Notes: generated by a model not told the origin, from the sequence alone. Counted from the first letter of the stretch, positions 7,503 to 19,659 are shown. The stretch: DNA of 22,439 nt from Lentzea aerocolonigenes (GCF_000955955.1 NZ_JYJG01000129.1:1-22439), one strand, 5' to 3'. Made by a program: numbers and translations.

Positions 7503-8609
7503 GTGCACGTCAGACACCTCCAGGTCAGCGACTTCCGTTCGTGGGAGATCGCGGACCTGGAGCTCGAGCCCGGAGTCTCGGTGCTCGTGGGGCGCAACGG
7601 TCAGGGCAAGACGAACCTGGTCGAGGCGATCGGGTACGTGGCGACGCTGGGTTCGCACCGCGTCGCCACGGACGCGCCACTGATCCGGCACGGTGCCCAG
7701 CGCGCCGTCGTGCGGGCGGCCGTGGTCAACGACGACCGCGAGCTGCTCGTGGAGCTCGAGATCACGGCGGGCAAGTCGAACCGGGCACGGATCAACCGCG
7801 GTCCGGTGCCACGCCCGCGTGATGTGCTCGGGATTCTGCGCACTGTGTTGTTCGCACCGGAGGACCTCTCTCTTGTGCGAGGCGATCCGAGTGACCGGCG
7901 GCGGTTCCTCGACGAGATGCTGGTGCTGCGCGCGCCGAGGTTCGCGGGCGTTCGCAGCGACTACGACCGTGTCCTGAAGCAGCGCAGCGCGTTGTTGAAG
8001 ACGGTGAAGCACTCTCGATCGGCGGACCTCTCGACGCTCGACGTCTGGGACGGGCATCTCGCCAAGCACGGCGCGGAGCTCCTGGCCGCGCGGATGAAGC
8101 TGGTCCGCGACATGGCGGGCCACGTGACCTCGGCGTACGCGGAGGTCGCTCCGGAGTCACGTCCGGCGCTCATCTCGTACAAGTCGAGCGTCGGCGACCT
8201 CCCGGAAGACAGGGAGAGCATCGAGGACCTGCTGCTCGCCGAGCTCGATCGGGTGAGAAGGCAGGAGATCGAACGCGGGGTGTGCCTCGTCGGCCCGCAC
8301 CGCGACGACCTCGATTTGACGCTCGGTGAGCTGCCCGCGAAGGGCTACGCCAGTCACGGAGAGTCATGGTCGTTCGCGCTCGCGCTGAGGCTCGGCGGCT
8401 ACGAGCTGATGCGTGTCGACGGCATCGAACCGGTGCTCGTGCTGGACGATGTGTTCGCGGAACTCGACCGCGGCCGGCGGCAGCAGCTGGCGAAGGTCGC
8501 GGCCGCCGCCGAGCAGGTGCTGATCACCGCGGCGGTGGCGGAGGACGTTCCGGACGAGCTGAGCGGTGCCCGGTTTGAGGTAAGTGGCGGGGAGGTCCGG
8601 CGTGTCTAA
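7503..8609 (+). CDS. recF: DNA replication and repair protein RecF
   Basis: A 368-residue SMC-like ATPase that acts with RecO and RecR to load RecA at single-strand gaps. Walker A is GRNGQGKT (30-37), the ABC signature lies in [18 protein letters not shown], and Walker B/D-loop is [16 protein letters not shown] near the C-terminus. The GTG start (7503) immediately follows the gnd TAA, so translation probably re-initiates. The 3' end overlaps the start of dciA by 8 bp. Confidence 0.96.
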   Translation: MHVRHLQVSDFRSWEIADLELEPGVSVLVGRNGQGKTNLVEAIGYVATLGSHRVATDAPLIRHGAQRAVVRAAVVNDDRELLVELEITAGKSNRARINRGPVPRPRDVLGILRTVLFAPEDLSLVRGDPSDRRRFLDEMLVLRAPRFAGVRSDYDRVLKQRSALLKTVKHSRSADLSTLDVWDGHLAKHGAELLAARMKLVRDMAGHVTSAYAEVAPESRPALISYKSSVGDLPEDRESIEDLLLAELDRVRRQEIERGVCLVGPHRDDLDLTLGELPAKGYASHGESWSFALALRLGGYELMRVDGIEPVLVLDDVFAELDRGRRQQLAKVAAAAEQVLITAAVAEDVPDELSGARFEVSGGEVRRV

Positions 8610-9240
8610 CTCAGATCCCCAAGATGTAGCTCGATCGGGTGTGTCCGCCCACACATCTGGGGACAAGTCTGTGGATGGTGTGGATAACTCCGTCACAAAT
8701 CCGGACTTGTCCACAGGTTCATTCACACCTGAGGGTGAGCCACTGAAGGGTTCTGACCTCGCGCGGGCGGCTCTGGAGGCCGCGAAGGCGAGTGCGAAGG
8801 CCCGCGGACGCACCCCCGGGAGCAAGTCGAAGGGCCGTCCGGTCAACCGCCGGCGTCGCCGTTGGTCGGGGCCAGGACCGGACGACCGCGACCCCCAGCC
8901 GCTCGGCCGGCTCGCGTCCAGGATCGCGGCGGACCGGGGCTGGGTCGAGCAACTTCAGGGTGGCCAGGTCTTCGCCCGTTGGGCAAAATTAGTAGGTGAG
9001 GACGTCGCCGAGCACGCGAAACCGATCGCTCTCAGTGACGGGGAACTGACGGTCCAGGCGTCGTCGACGGCGTGGGCCACTCAGCTGCGCCTGCTGCAGC
9101 GCGACCTGCTCAAGCGGATCGCGGCAGGAGTCGGTCACGGCGTCGTCAAACGGCTCAAGATCAAGGGACCGGACGCTCCGAGCTGGCGACACGGCCCCAG
9201 GCACGCGCCAGGGCGCGGTCCGCGTGACACCTACGGGTGA
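8602..9240 (+). CDS. dciA: DciA/DUF721 family protein (helicase-loader type)
   Basis: A 212-residue protein with a C-terminal DUF721/DciA domain (about 97-195), including [33 protein letters not shown] and [16 protein letters not shown], and a tail ending GRGPRDTYG. DciA is the ancestral DnaB helicase loader in bacteria lacking DnaC/DnaI; the Mycobacterium tuberculosis counterpart is Rv0004. The start GTG 8602 has ggggagg 7 bp upstream and overlaps recF by 8 bp. The N-terminal ~50 residues are Ser/Asp/Gly-rich and look disordered, and from memory are roughly 28 residues longer than in Rv0004. That extra DNA contains DnaA boxes. Function is inferred from the family. Confidence 0.9.
   Translation: MSNSDPQDVARSGVSAHTSGDKSVDGVDNSVTNPDLSTGSFTPEGEPLKGSDLARAALEAAKASAKARGRTPGSKSKGRPVNRRRRRWSGPGPDDRDPQPLGRLASRIAADRGWVEQLQGGQVFARWAKLVGEDVAEHAKPIALSDGELTVQASSTAWATQLRLLQRDLLKRIAAGVGHGVVKRLKIKGPDAPSWRHGPRHAPGRGPRDTYG
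8658..8715. promoter_or_regulatory. Intragenic DnaA-box cluster in dciA
   Basis: Two exact boxes are present: TGTGGATAA (8679-8687) and TTGTCCACA (8707-8715), in opposite orientation. Weaker sites are TGGGGACAA (8658-8666, 8/9) and TGTGGATGG (8670-8678, 7/9). They fall in the part of dciA that encodes a low-complexity N-terminus, where codon constraint is low, so DNA-level selection is plausible. No other 60-bp stretch in the window has two perfect boxes. Confidence 0.7.
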
Positions 9241-11457
<2,217 letters not shown>

Positions 11458-11512
11458 GTCCGGTCTTGGTCCCTAGGCATCCTGGCGTTTCTGGCGAGAA
11501 GGAAAGAGAACA

Positions 11513-14080
<2,568 letters not shown>

Positions 14081-14114
14081 TCGGAATTTGCTAGCGAGAG
14101 GCTAAGGACAGCTC

Positions 14115-15137
14115 GTGACTCCACCCGAGAACCGCGAAGGTCGGGACGCGGACAAGACCGCGGTGATCACCAAGCCGACTTCCCAGAAAGCTGCGGAGAA
14201 GTCGGACGCGGCCGCGCCGGCGGCCTCCGGTTCCTCGGGTGGAAACGCGCAGGACAAGACCAAGCCTGTGTCCGCGGAGAAGGCGGCCGAGGCCGCCGCA
14301 CCCGCCGCTGCTCCCGAGACTCCCGCTGCTCCTGCCGAGCAGAAGACCGTTTCGATCGACACGGCCGCTCCGGCTGCGGCGGCGACGCCGGCTCCGGCCG
14401 CGACTCCCGCGCCCGCTCCTGCTCCGACGCCGGCCCCCGCGCCTGCCGCCGAGCCGGTCGTGCCGGTCGCCGCCGTCGCCGAGGAGCCGGTCGTCGTGTC
14501 CGCGCCGCCGCCCTGGCAGCGCGTGACGAACGACACGGAAGCGGCTCAGGACTCGACCCAGGCGTACGTGGCTCCGGCCGCGCCGCCGGTCCCGTCCGCC
14601 GCCGAGCCGTCGCCGGCCTTCCCGATGACCGACCCGGACACCGTCAAGGTGCAGAAGCCCGTGGTCACGGGCTCTGCCGTGCCGGTGGGCCTCGGCAGCA
14701 GCCGCACGTCGGTGAACATGGGCGGCGCCGCTGCCCGTCCCGCCGCGGCCACCCCGTCGGCCCGTCGCCCAGGCCGCGGCCCGCGGCGCGCCTCGCTGCA
14801 GGTGAAGCGCGTCGACCCGTGGTCGGTGCTCAAGCTCGCCCTGGTGCTCGGCGTCGCGCTGTTCTTCGTCTGGCTCGTGGCGGTCGGCGTGCTCTACGGC
14901 GTGCTGCACGGCATGGGCGTCTGGGACAAGATCAACAGCACCGCGAACGACCTCCTCCAGGCCAACGAGCCGGGCGAACCACTGATCAGCGCGGGCCGCG
15001 TGTTCGGCGTCTCGGCGATCATCGGCGCGGTCAACATCGTGCTGTTCACGGCGCTCGCGACCGTGGGTGCGTTCGTCTACAACGTGTCCGCGGATCTGGC
15101 TGGTGGCTTGGAGTTGACGCTCTCAGAGCGTGAGTGA
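14115..15137 (+). CDS. DUF3566 membrane protein
   Basis: A 340-residue protein with a long low-complexity Ala/Pro-rich N-terminus (about 1-225) and a C-terminal DUF3566 domain. The domain begins near [17 protein letters not shown] and has two membrane helices, about 237-262 and 296-325. Homologues, such as Rv0007 of M. tuberculosis, lie in the same place after gyrA; their molecular role is not established. GTG 14115 follows aagga. The close spacing to gyrA suggests co-transcription with gyrBA. Confidence 0.88.
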   Translation: MTPPENREGRDADKTAVITKPTSQKAAEKSDAAAPAASGSSGGNAQDKTKPVSAEKAAEAAAPAAAPETPAAPAEQKTVSIDTAAPAAAATPAPAATPAPAPAPTPAPAPAAEPVVPVAAVAEEPVVVSAPPPWQRVTNDTEAAQDSTQAYVAPAAPPVPSAAEPSPAFPMTDPDTVKVQKPVVTGSAVPVGLGSSRTSVNMGGAAARPAAATPSARRPGRGPRRASLQVKRVDPWSVLKLALVLGVALFFVWLVAVGVLYGVLHGMGVWDKINSTANDLLQANEPGEPLISAGRVFGVSAIIGAVNIVLFTALATVGAFVYNVSADLAGGLELTLSERE

Positions 15138-15147
15138 CCCCCCTGAT

Positions 15148-15194
15148 TTGGGGCAGCGAAGGACGATCCTGTAAGGTCTTCCTCGTTGCCCCAA
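15148..15194 (+). promoter_or_regulatory. Candidate tRNA-Ile promoter inside an inverted repeat
   Basis: TTGGGG (15148-15153) and TAAGGT (15172-15177) are 18 bp apart, a reasonable -35/-10 pair, placing a start about 25 bp before tRNA-Ile. The same DNA has an inverted repeat: 15148-15159 pairs with 15183-15194 (11 of 12 plus one G-U) around a 23-base loop. It could instead be the terminator of the gyrBA-DUF3566 unit. Both readings are inference. Confidence 0.4.
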
Positions 15195-15208
15195 GGGGTG
15201 ATGATCGA

Positions 15209-15282
15209 GGGCCTATAGCTCAGGCGGTTAGAGCGCTTCACTGATAATGAAGAGGTCGGAGGTTCAAGTCCTCCTAGGCCCA
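15209..15282 (+). tRNA. tRNA-Ile (GAU)
   Basis: A 74-base cloverleaf. The acceptor stem gggccta (15209-15215) pairs with taggccc (15275-15281) and the discriminator is A. The anticodon arm cttca-ctgataa-tgaag places GAT at 15243-15245. The T-arm ggagg-ttcaagt-cctcc is perfect. CCA is not encoded. Its position after gyrA matches ileT of mycobacteria. Confidence 0.98.
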
Positions 15283-15408
15283 CTCGATTTTCTTTCGAAT
15301 CATCATCGTTCTGTCTGGGATTGCATCCCGGAGCCCCGGCCCAAGTCTCGCGAAGCCTGTAGGCTGGTGCGGTAGGTCGGGGCATTAACAGTCTTGGAGG
15401 GGTTTCCA

Positions 15409-15531
15409 GTGGCTAAGAAGATCATCGCACTCGTCGTGGTTGCCGGTGCGGTTCTGTTCTTCGTCAAGCGCTCCCGTTCGGCGAAGGCCGACGCGGACCT
15501 GTGGCGCGAGGCCACCGCTCCCACCGACTGA
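15409..15531 (+). CDS. DLW-39 family small protein
   Basis: A 40-residue protein starting MAKKIIALVVVAGAVLFFVK and ending ADLWREATAPTD. It matches the DLW-39 family named for its Asp-Leu-Trp motif (residues 30-32). A hydrophobic N-terminal helix (about 5-19) followed by basic KRSRSAK suggests a single-pass or membrane-anchored peptide with the C-terminus in the cytoplasm. GTG at 15409 has ggagggg 7-13 bp upstream. It lies between tRNA-Ile and tRNA-Ala, where this family is regularly found in actinobacteria. Function unknown. Confidence 0.88.
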   Translation: MAKKIIALVVVAGAVLFFVKRSRSAKADADLWREATAPTD

Positions 15532-15574
15532 TCGCGTACTCGATCCTGCGGGCGGCCGGCCGCCCCGGATCCTT

Positions 15575-15647
15575 GGGGACGTAGCTCAATTGGCAGAGCA
15601 CCGCCTTTGCAAGGCGGGGGTTAGGGGTTCGATTCCCCTCGTCTCCA
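15575..15647 (+). tRNA. tRNA-Ala (UGC)
   Basis: A 73-base cloverleaf. The acceptor ggggacg (15575-15581) pairs with cgtctcc (15640-15646) with one G-U, discriminator A. The anticodon arm ccgcc-tttgcaa-ggcgg puts TGC at 15608-15610. The T-arm is aggggttcgattcccct. CCA is not encoded. Corresponds to alaT in mycobacterial order. Confidence 0.98.
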
Positions 15648-15656
15648 TTCGTTCCT

Positions 15657-15708
15657 CGGGTCGAGGAGTGTCTGCAAAAAGCGCAGACCTCCTCGGCCCG
15701 AAGTGTTT
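15657..15708 (+). terminator. Long hairpin terminator after tRNA-Ala
   Basis: Arms 15657-15668 and 15689-15700 pair over 12 bp with one G-U, and an inner gtctgc/gcagac stem (15670-15675, 15683-15688) extends the hairpin around aaaaagc. It is followed by aagtgtttt. It begins 10 bp after tRNA-Ala. Confidence 0.82.
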
Positions 15709-15710
15709 TC

Positions 15711-15775
15711 TGGGGGCCGAGCCCCCGGACCCCCAGCCGGCTCGGCGCTTCGCGCCATCGCGGCCCACCTCGCTC
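15711..15775. repeat. GC-rich palindromic intergenic repeat
   Basis: gggggc (15712-15717) pairs with gccccc (15721-15726), and the ggaccccc run provides an alternative partner. Then a ggcgc-ttc-gcgcc hairpin (15744-15755) follows. The block 15739-15762 matches 31-50 of this window except for a gc inserted on each side of ttcgc. This looks like a dispersed repeat of the kind seen between genes in Pseudonocardiaceae. No gene is present between tRNA-Ala and doxX. Confidence 0.55.
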
Positions 15776-15794
15776 GTCAGCTACTCCGAAAAGA

Positions 15795-15831
15795 CGAAGC
15801 CCTGTTCGCCGCCGTCGCGAACAGGGCTTCG
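15795..15831 (-). terminator. Terminator of doxX
   Basis: cgaagccctgttcg (15795-15808) is perfectly complementary to 15818-15831, a 14-bp stem with a 9-base loop. On the minus strand it starts 32 bp after the doxX stop and is followed by TCTTTT. Confidence 0.85.
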
Positions 15832-15863
15832 GTGCGTTTCCGGCAAACTCCACTGCGTCACGT

Positions 15864-16256
15864 TCAGACGTTCGCGAGCGACCTCTTCGACGACTTGCGA
15901 AGTGCGTCGATGCTCCACGCGCCGGCGCCGGTGAACACCAGCAGCAGGAACGCCCACGAGTAGACCGCCGCGAGCTCGCCGCCGTTCTGGATCGGCAGCA
16001 GACCCCGCGGCTGGTGCACGACGAAGTACGCGTAGGCCATGGCGCCGGAGCTGATGAGAGCGGCCCATCGCGTCCACAGGCCGACCGCGATGAGGGCGCC
16101 ACCGATCAGCTCGATGAGGCTCATCGGACCGGAGGGCCATGTGAGCAGACTGGTCCCCTTGGACAGGTGCTGCACGCCGTGGATGACGAAGAACAGTCCG
16201 ATGATGATGCGGAAGAGCGCGAGGGCGTAGTCGCGCCGTTGCTCGAGGAACTCCAT
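15864..16256 (-). CDS. DoxX family membrane protein
   Basis: A 130-residue integral membrane protein with four hydrophobic segments, typical of the DoxX/DoxD-like family. The N-terminal ALALFRIIIGLFFVIHGVQH, central LIELIGGALIAVGLWTRWAA and MAYAYFVVHQ are characteristic. Family members are linked to redox stress or quinone-associated functions; in mycobacteria a DoxX partners with SodA and a thiol enzyme, but neither is here. I chose ATG 16254-16256 (protein MEFLEQRRDYAL) since ggaagg precedes it; a start 42 bp upstream is open but its N-terminus looks non-coding. It is transcribed alone and divergently from the lipoprotein gene. Confidence 0.85.
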   Translation of the reverse strand: MEFLEQRRDYALALFRIIIGLFFVIHGVQHLSKGTSLLTWPSGPMSLIELIGGALIAVGLWTRWAALISSGAMAYAYFVVHQPRGLLPIQNGGELAAVYSWAFLLLVFTGAGAWSIDALRKSSKRSLANV

Positions 16257-16363
16257 GTGCAGGGGCCTTCCGTGGTGCGGGGCAGGGGCAAGGCACAAAA
16301 GGTATGGACCAATTTAAGTGTCCCGCTCAGCGCTCATTTGGCATCTGGTTGACTGTTGCCCCT

Positions 16364-16897
16364 ATGAAACGAGCACTGTTGCTGCCCCTGCTCGGCGTTC
16401 TCGCCGCGTGCGGCACCGAAGTCGTTCAGACCACGCCGGTGCCCGCGACCCCGACCGCCCAGGTCACCACCACGACCAGCGCGGCTCCGACAGTGCCGCC
16501 CGCGCCCCAGCCCGCGGCCGACGGCACCTGTCCGTACCTGGCGACGACCTTCGTGGCCGAGGCGAACGGTCAGCGTGTGCCGAAAGTGAAACTGTCAACG
16601 GATCAGCCGCACCCGGCGTGCTTCTTCTACGCCAATGCGACGGAGATCCAGCTGACGGTGCGCGTGTACGTGGGCGATGAGCGGATCGCCAAGAAGATCG
16701 TGAACGAGGCGGCGCCGGACGGTTCACAGCCCGCGAGTTCGCCCGCCGGGTGGACCGGAGGGTATGTGAGCAACGACAGCGGCGTCGTCTACGCCGTGGC
16801 GAAGAGCGACGCCGCTGTGGTCGTCACCAGCAACCAGAAGCAGTCGATCAAGGCTCGCCGCATCGCGGAGACCGCGATCACGAACCTCAAACTCTGA
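16364..16897 (+). CDS. Secreted lipoprotein, probable DUF2020 domain
   Basis: A 177-residue protein with a lipoprotein signal: basic start MKR, hydrophobic core, lipobox LAAC with the acylated cysteine C16. A Thr/Pro/Ala-rich spacer (about 22-55) leads to a folded domain beginning CPYLATTFVAEANG. C56 and C86 could form a disulphide outside the cell. The CPYL...PACFFY...VRVYVG pattern resembles DUF2020 lipoproteins of actinobacteria, assigned from memory. The ATG at 16364 is chosen because it produces the signal peptide; an upstream in-frame start would destroy it. Its stop (TGA, 16895-16897) directly abuts the stop of the convergent cwsA-like gene. Function unknown. Confidence 0.8.
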   Translation: MKRALLLPLLGVLAACGTEVVQTTPVPATPTAQVTTTTSAAPTVPPAPQPAADGTCPYLATTFVAEANGQRVPKVKLSTDQPHPACFFYANATEIQLTVRVYVGDERIAKKIVNEAAPDGSQPASSPAGWTGGYVSNDSGVVYAVAKSDAAVVVTSNQKQSIKARRIAETAITNLKL

Positions 16898-17464
16898 CTA
16901 CTTGGCCGGTTCCTTCTGGGAAGGCACCTGACCGTTGAGGACGGGCTCCGGCAACGGGGCCTGCTCCTCGTCCTGCAGGTGCACTTCCTCCGGCCTGCGC
17001 GTCAGCGCGACGTAGCCGGCGACCGCGGCCGCGAGCAGCAGACCCATCACCCACGGCCAGCGGCGGCGCTTCGGTGCGTCCGCACCGATGTTCGCCGCGG
17101 CCTTGCGGATCTCCTTGGCGCGCGACTTGGCGTCCTTGCGCGCGTGCTTGGCGGCCTTTCGAACTTCCTTGCGCACTTCCTCGGCCTTGCTCATGAGCTC
17201 GGCGCGCGTCTTCGCGCTCTTCTTGGCGAGGCGCTTGCGGGAGCGGCGGGTCTGCTTCTCCCAGTCCTCTGCCTTCCCCATGAGCGTGTCGGCCCGCTCC
17301 ACGAGCGCGCCGCGCACCTGGTCAGTCGTGATGCCGCGCTCCGCGAGCTTGACCTCAGCGGCGTGACCAGCGCGAACGACACCCTGACGCGCGGCCTTCA
17401 GACCGGTGCCGACAGCCTTGCCAACGGACTCGCCGGCGCGGGTCATGACGTCCACCTCGTCCAT
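16898..17464 (-). CDS. CwsA-like cell-wall/division membrane protein
   Basis: A 188-residue protein with an Ala/Gly-rich N-terminal part (10-60), a strongly basic helical stretch (about 65-125, many Lys/Arg/Ala, coiled-coil-like), a single membrane helix (about 136-155, WPWVMGLLLAAAVAGYVALT) and an acidic Pro-rich tail. The layout and the position beside ppiA match CwsA (Rv0008c), which in mycobacteria binds CrgA and Wag31 and supports polar growth and division. Sequence identity is low-complexity driven, so orthology rests mostly on synteny and topology. ATG 17464 has tggagc upstream; ATG 17446 is an alternative. It diverges from ppiA. Confidence 0.7.
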   Translation of the reverse strand: MDEVDVMTRAGESVGKAVGTGLKAARQGVVRAGHAAEVKLAERGITTDQVRGALVERADTLMGKAEDWEKQTRRSRKRLAKKSAKTRAELMSKAEEVRKEVRKAAKHARKDAKSRAKEIRKAAANIGADAPKRRRWPWVMGLLLAAAVAGYVALTRRPEEVHLQDEEQAPLPEPVLNGQVPSQKEPAK

Positions 17465-17506
17465 CCTGTGCTCCACACGTTGTCGTCCGGTTATGTCATA
17501 GAGGTA

Positions 17507-17555
17507 CCCATCGTGCCCCTTTCTGAACATCACCGCCCGTGGATGGCACGATGGG
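17507..17555. promoter_or_regulatory. Perfect 11-bp inverted repeat abutting the ppiA start
   Basis: cccatcgtgcc (17507-17517) is exactly complementary to ggcacgatggg (17545-17555), with a 27-base spacer. The right arm ends at the base before the GTG at 17556. It lies in the 91-bp cwsA/ppiA divergent spacer. It could be an operator or an mRNA hairpin covering the ribosome-binding region. Confidence 0.6.
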
Positions 17556-18107
17556 GTGGTGGCTGACAGCAACGAATCCTTCGTCGGGACCAAGGTGACG
17601 GCGACCCTGCACACCACGCAGGGCGACATCCGCATCAACCTGTTCCCCGACCACGCCCCCAAGACGGTGGCCAACTTCGTCGGGCTCGCCGAGGGCACCA
17701 AGGACTACACCGAGGCGAACGCGAGCGGCACGAAATCGGGTCCGTTCTACGACGGCACCCTGTTCCACCGCGTCATCGCCGGTTTCATGCTCCAGACCGG
17801 CGACCCGACCGGCACCGGCCGCGGTGGCCCCGGCTACCGCTTCGCGGACGAGTTCCACTCGGAACTGCAGTTCAACAAGCCCTACCTGCTCGCGATGGCG
17901 AACGCCGGGCCCAACACCAACGGCTCCCAGTTCTTCGTCACCGTGGCGCCGACGACGTGGCTGAACTTCAAGCACACGATCTTCGGTGAGGTCGCGGACC
18001 AGGAGTCGCGCGACGTCGTCGACGCGATCGGCAACACCACGACCGGTGCGGGCGACCGTCCGGTCAACGACATCAAGATCGAGCGGATCACGATCGAACG
18101 CGCGTGA
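17556..18107 (+). CDS. ppiA: Cyclophilin-type peptidyl-prolyl cis-trans isomerase
   Basis: A 183-residue cyclophilin that speeds proline isomerisation in protein folding. The catalytic cyclophilin core is complete: FYDGTLFHRVIAGFMLQTGD with the active-site Arg, then FADEF, MANAGPNTNGSQFFVT and the HTIFGEV segment. It has no signal peptide, so it is cytoplasmic like M. tuberculosis PpiA (Rv0009), which it closely resembles. Two consecutive GTG codons (17556 and 17559) are possible starts; the second would produce MADSNESF, closer to the mycobacterial N-terminus. The TGA stop overlaps the rhomboid GTG in a GTGA arrangement, implying translational coupling. Confidence 0.95.
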   Translation: MVADSNESFVGTKVTATLHTTQGDIRINLFPDHAPKTVANFVGLAEGTKDYTEANASGTKSGPFYDGTLFHRVIAGFMLQTGDPTGTGRGGPGYRFADEFHSELQFNKPYLLAMANAGPNTNGSQFFVTVAPTTWLNFKHTIFGEVADQESRDVVDAIGNTTTGAGDRPVNDIKIERITIERA

Positions 18108-19024
18108 GCAATGCACCCGTGCCACCGGACGGGCCGATCGGAGCACAGCCGGAAACCCCGGTCTGCGCACGTCATTCCGATCGGCCCACCCGGCTGCGCT
18201 GTTCCAGGTGCGATCGTCCGGCGTGTCCGGACTGTCTGCGCGACGCCTCGGTCGGTCAGCAGTGCGTCGACTGTGTGAACGAGGGCAGGCGCTCGGTCCG
18301 TCCCGCGCGCACGCTCGTGGGCGCGCAGGTGTCCGATCGCGTGATCATCACGCCGGCGCTGATCGTGCTCAACGTGCTGGCATACGCGGTGACGGTCTTC
18401 CAGTCCGGCAGTCCGACGAGAAACGACAGGTCGAGCTTGTTCAAGGCGACCTCGATGTTTCCCGACCTCACCGCCCAGGGTGAGTGGTGGCGGGCCGTCA
18501 CGTCGGGCTTCATGCACTTCGGCCTGATCCACCTGGCGCTCAACATGGCGGTTCTCTACGTCGTGGGCCAGCACGTCGAACGGGAGCTGGGCAAGCTCCG
18601 ATTCGGCGTCGTGTACTTCCTGTCGCTGCTCGGCGGCAGCGCGTCGGCGTTCTACTTCGGCACGGTGTGCCAGGAGCTCGCCGGTGCGTCCGGTGCGGTG
18701 TTCGGCCTCATGGGCGCGTTGCTCGTCCTGTGGAAGCGGCAGCGGCGGGACATCTCCACGATCGTCGTGGTCGTCGGAATCAACCTGGTGTCGAACCTCT
18801 TCACCAACGCCTCGCTGCTCGGGCACCTCGGTGGGTTCGTGATCGGCGGGCTGCTGACGCTCGCGATGGTCAGGGCGCCCCGGCAGAACCGCAACCTCTA
18901 CCAAATCGGTGCCGTGGTGGCCGCTGCGGTGTTGCTCGGCGTGATGTTCGCCTTGCGCGCTGCTCAGCTCGACACCGACGCGGAAGTCATCCTCGAGATC
19001 GCCAGGACCTGCCGGCCCAATTAG
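18104..19024 (+). CDS. Rhomboid family intramembrane serine protease with N-terminal zinc finger
   Basis: A 306-residue protein. The N-terminal domain has a B-box-like zinc-binding set C21, H24, C33, C36, C41, C44, C54, C57. The rhomboid domain follows: HxxxN oxyanion residues H143 and N147 (LIHLALNM), the catalytic serine S196 in GASGAVFG, and the catalytic histidine H241 in LGHLGG, with about seven membrane helices. Rhomboids cleave membrane substrates within the bilayer; the substrate here is unknown. It is translationally coupled to ppiA. The zinc finger should lie in the cytoplasm and could bind a partner or substrate. It converges with the PH-domain gene, with 4 bp of overlap. Confidence 0.93.
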   Translation: MSNAPVPPDGPIGAQPETPVCARHSDRPTRLRCSRCDRPACPDCLRDASVGQQCVDCVNEGRRSVRPARTLVGAQVSDRVIITPALIVLNVLAYAVTVFQSGSPTRNDRSSLFKATSMFPDLTAQGEWWRAVTSGFMHFGLIHLALNMAVLYVVGQHVERELGKLRFGVVYFLSLLGGSASAFYFGTVCQELAGASGAVFGLMGALLVLWKRQRRDISTIVVVVGINLVSNLFTNASLLGHLGGFVIGGLLTLAMVRAPRQNRNLYQIGAVVAAAVLLGVMFALRAAQLDTDAEVILEIARTCRPN

Positions 19025-19416
19025 GGACGCAGGGAGTGCAGCACTCCGGCGACTTCTTCCGGATCGGCGCCGAGGTCCAGTTTCGTGAGCACCACGAGAC
19101 GGTCGTCGGCGTCGAGTTCCAATGTCTGCTGTTCCCTGCCGAGCCGGCGGGTGGTCTGCAGCTTGACCTTCACCTCGTGCCACGGCAGGTGCGTGGTGTT
19201 CGCGAAGCCGCGCACGGCGAGCCCGTTCACGTCCGCGGACAGGCGCGGCCGGGCGATGGTCGCGAACGCCGCGAGGTACGTGACCAGCAGCGTTGCCAGT
19301 CCGACGAGGAGACGGCCCGCGTTGTCGTTCGCGATGATCGTGGCGAACGCGAGCAGGAGGGCGAGCACCCACGCGCCGGCGACGAGCGGGGCGGGAGTGG
19401 ACCAGGTGCGAGTCAC
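19021..19416 (-). CDS. PH-domain membrane protein (bacterial PH type)
   Basis: A 131-residue protein with two N-terminal membrane helices (about 9-29 and 35-54) and a cytoplasmic bacterial PH-like domain (about 58-128, including NGLAVRGF, LPWHEV and ELDADDRLVVL). Position between ppiA/rhomboid and crgA matches Rv0010c of M. tuberculosis. GTG 19414-19416 is chosen because the hydrophobic helix follows at once; the open frame extends further upstream, but through poor coding sequence. Ribosome site weak. Role unknown. Confidence 0.8.
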   Translation of the reverse strand: MTRTWSTPAPLVAGAWVLALLLAFATIIANDNAGRLLVGLATLLVTYLAAFATIARPRLSADVNGLAVRGFANTTHLPWHEVKVKLQTTRRLGREQQTLELDADDRLVVLTKLDLGADPEEVAGVLHSLRP

Positions 19417-19439
19417 ACCGTCGAGTGTCCCGCATTCAA

Positions 19440-19522
19440 TGTGGACAGCTGAACGTCTCCGCATGAGGGAAAACCGGCGCTTGTGCAATTTCGCGCAAAG
19501 TTGTCCACAGGACTTGTCCCCA
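19440..19522. promoter_or_regulatory. DnaA-box cluster between the PH-domain gene and crgA
   Basis: TTGTCCACA at 19501-19509 is an exact box. TTGTCCCCA at 19514-19522 (8/9) follows 13 bp later in the same orientation. TGTGGACAG at 19440-19448 (8/9) faces the other way. The stretch 19417-19590 is non-coding, about 14 kb from oriC, and also must carry the promoter of the PH-domain gene. Confidence 0.55.
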
Positions 19523-19590
19523 ATGGGGATGACTTACAGCCGTGTGCTTCGGTGACGCTCAGATGAACCAGGTGAACCCGGCGATAACAA

Positions 19591-19625
19591 AGGTCGGCCC
19601 GGACGTGTGACGTCCGGGCCGACCT
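19591..19625 (-). terminator. Terminator of crgA
   Basis: aggtcggcccggacg (19591-19605) is perfectly complementary to 19611-19625, a 15-bp stem with a 5-base loop. On the minus strand it starts 34 bp after the crgA stop and is followed by TTGTTAT. Confidence 0.85.
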
Positions 19626-19659
19626 CGACGAACAGTGAGCGGATGCAGGCTGCGAGTGG

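Noticed and set aside
14160..14790. Low-complexity Ala/Pro coding stretch
   Set aside because: It is the normal disordered N-terminus of DUF3566 proteins; continuous frame with a conserved C-terminal domain.
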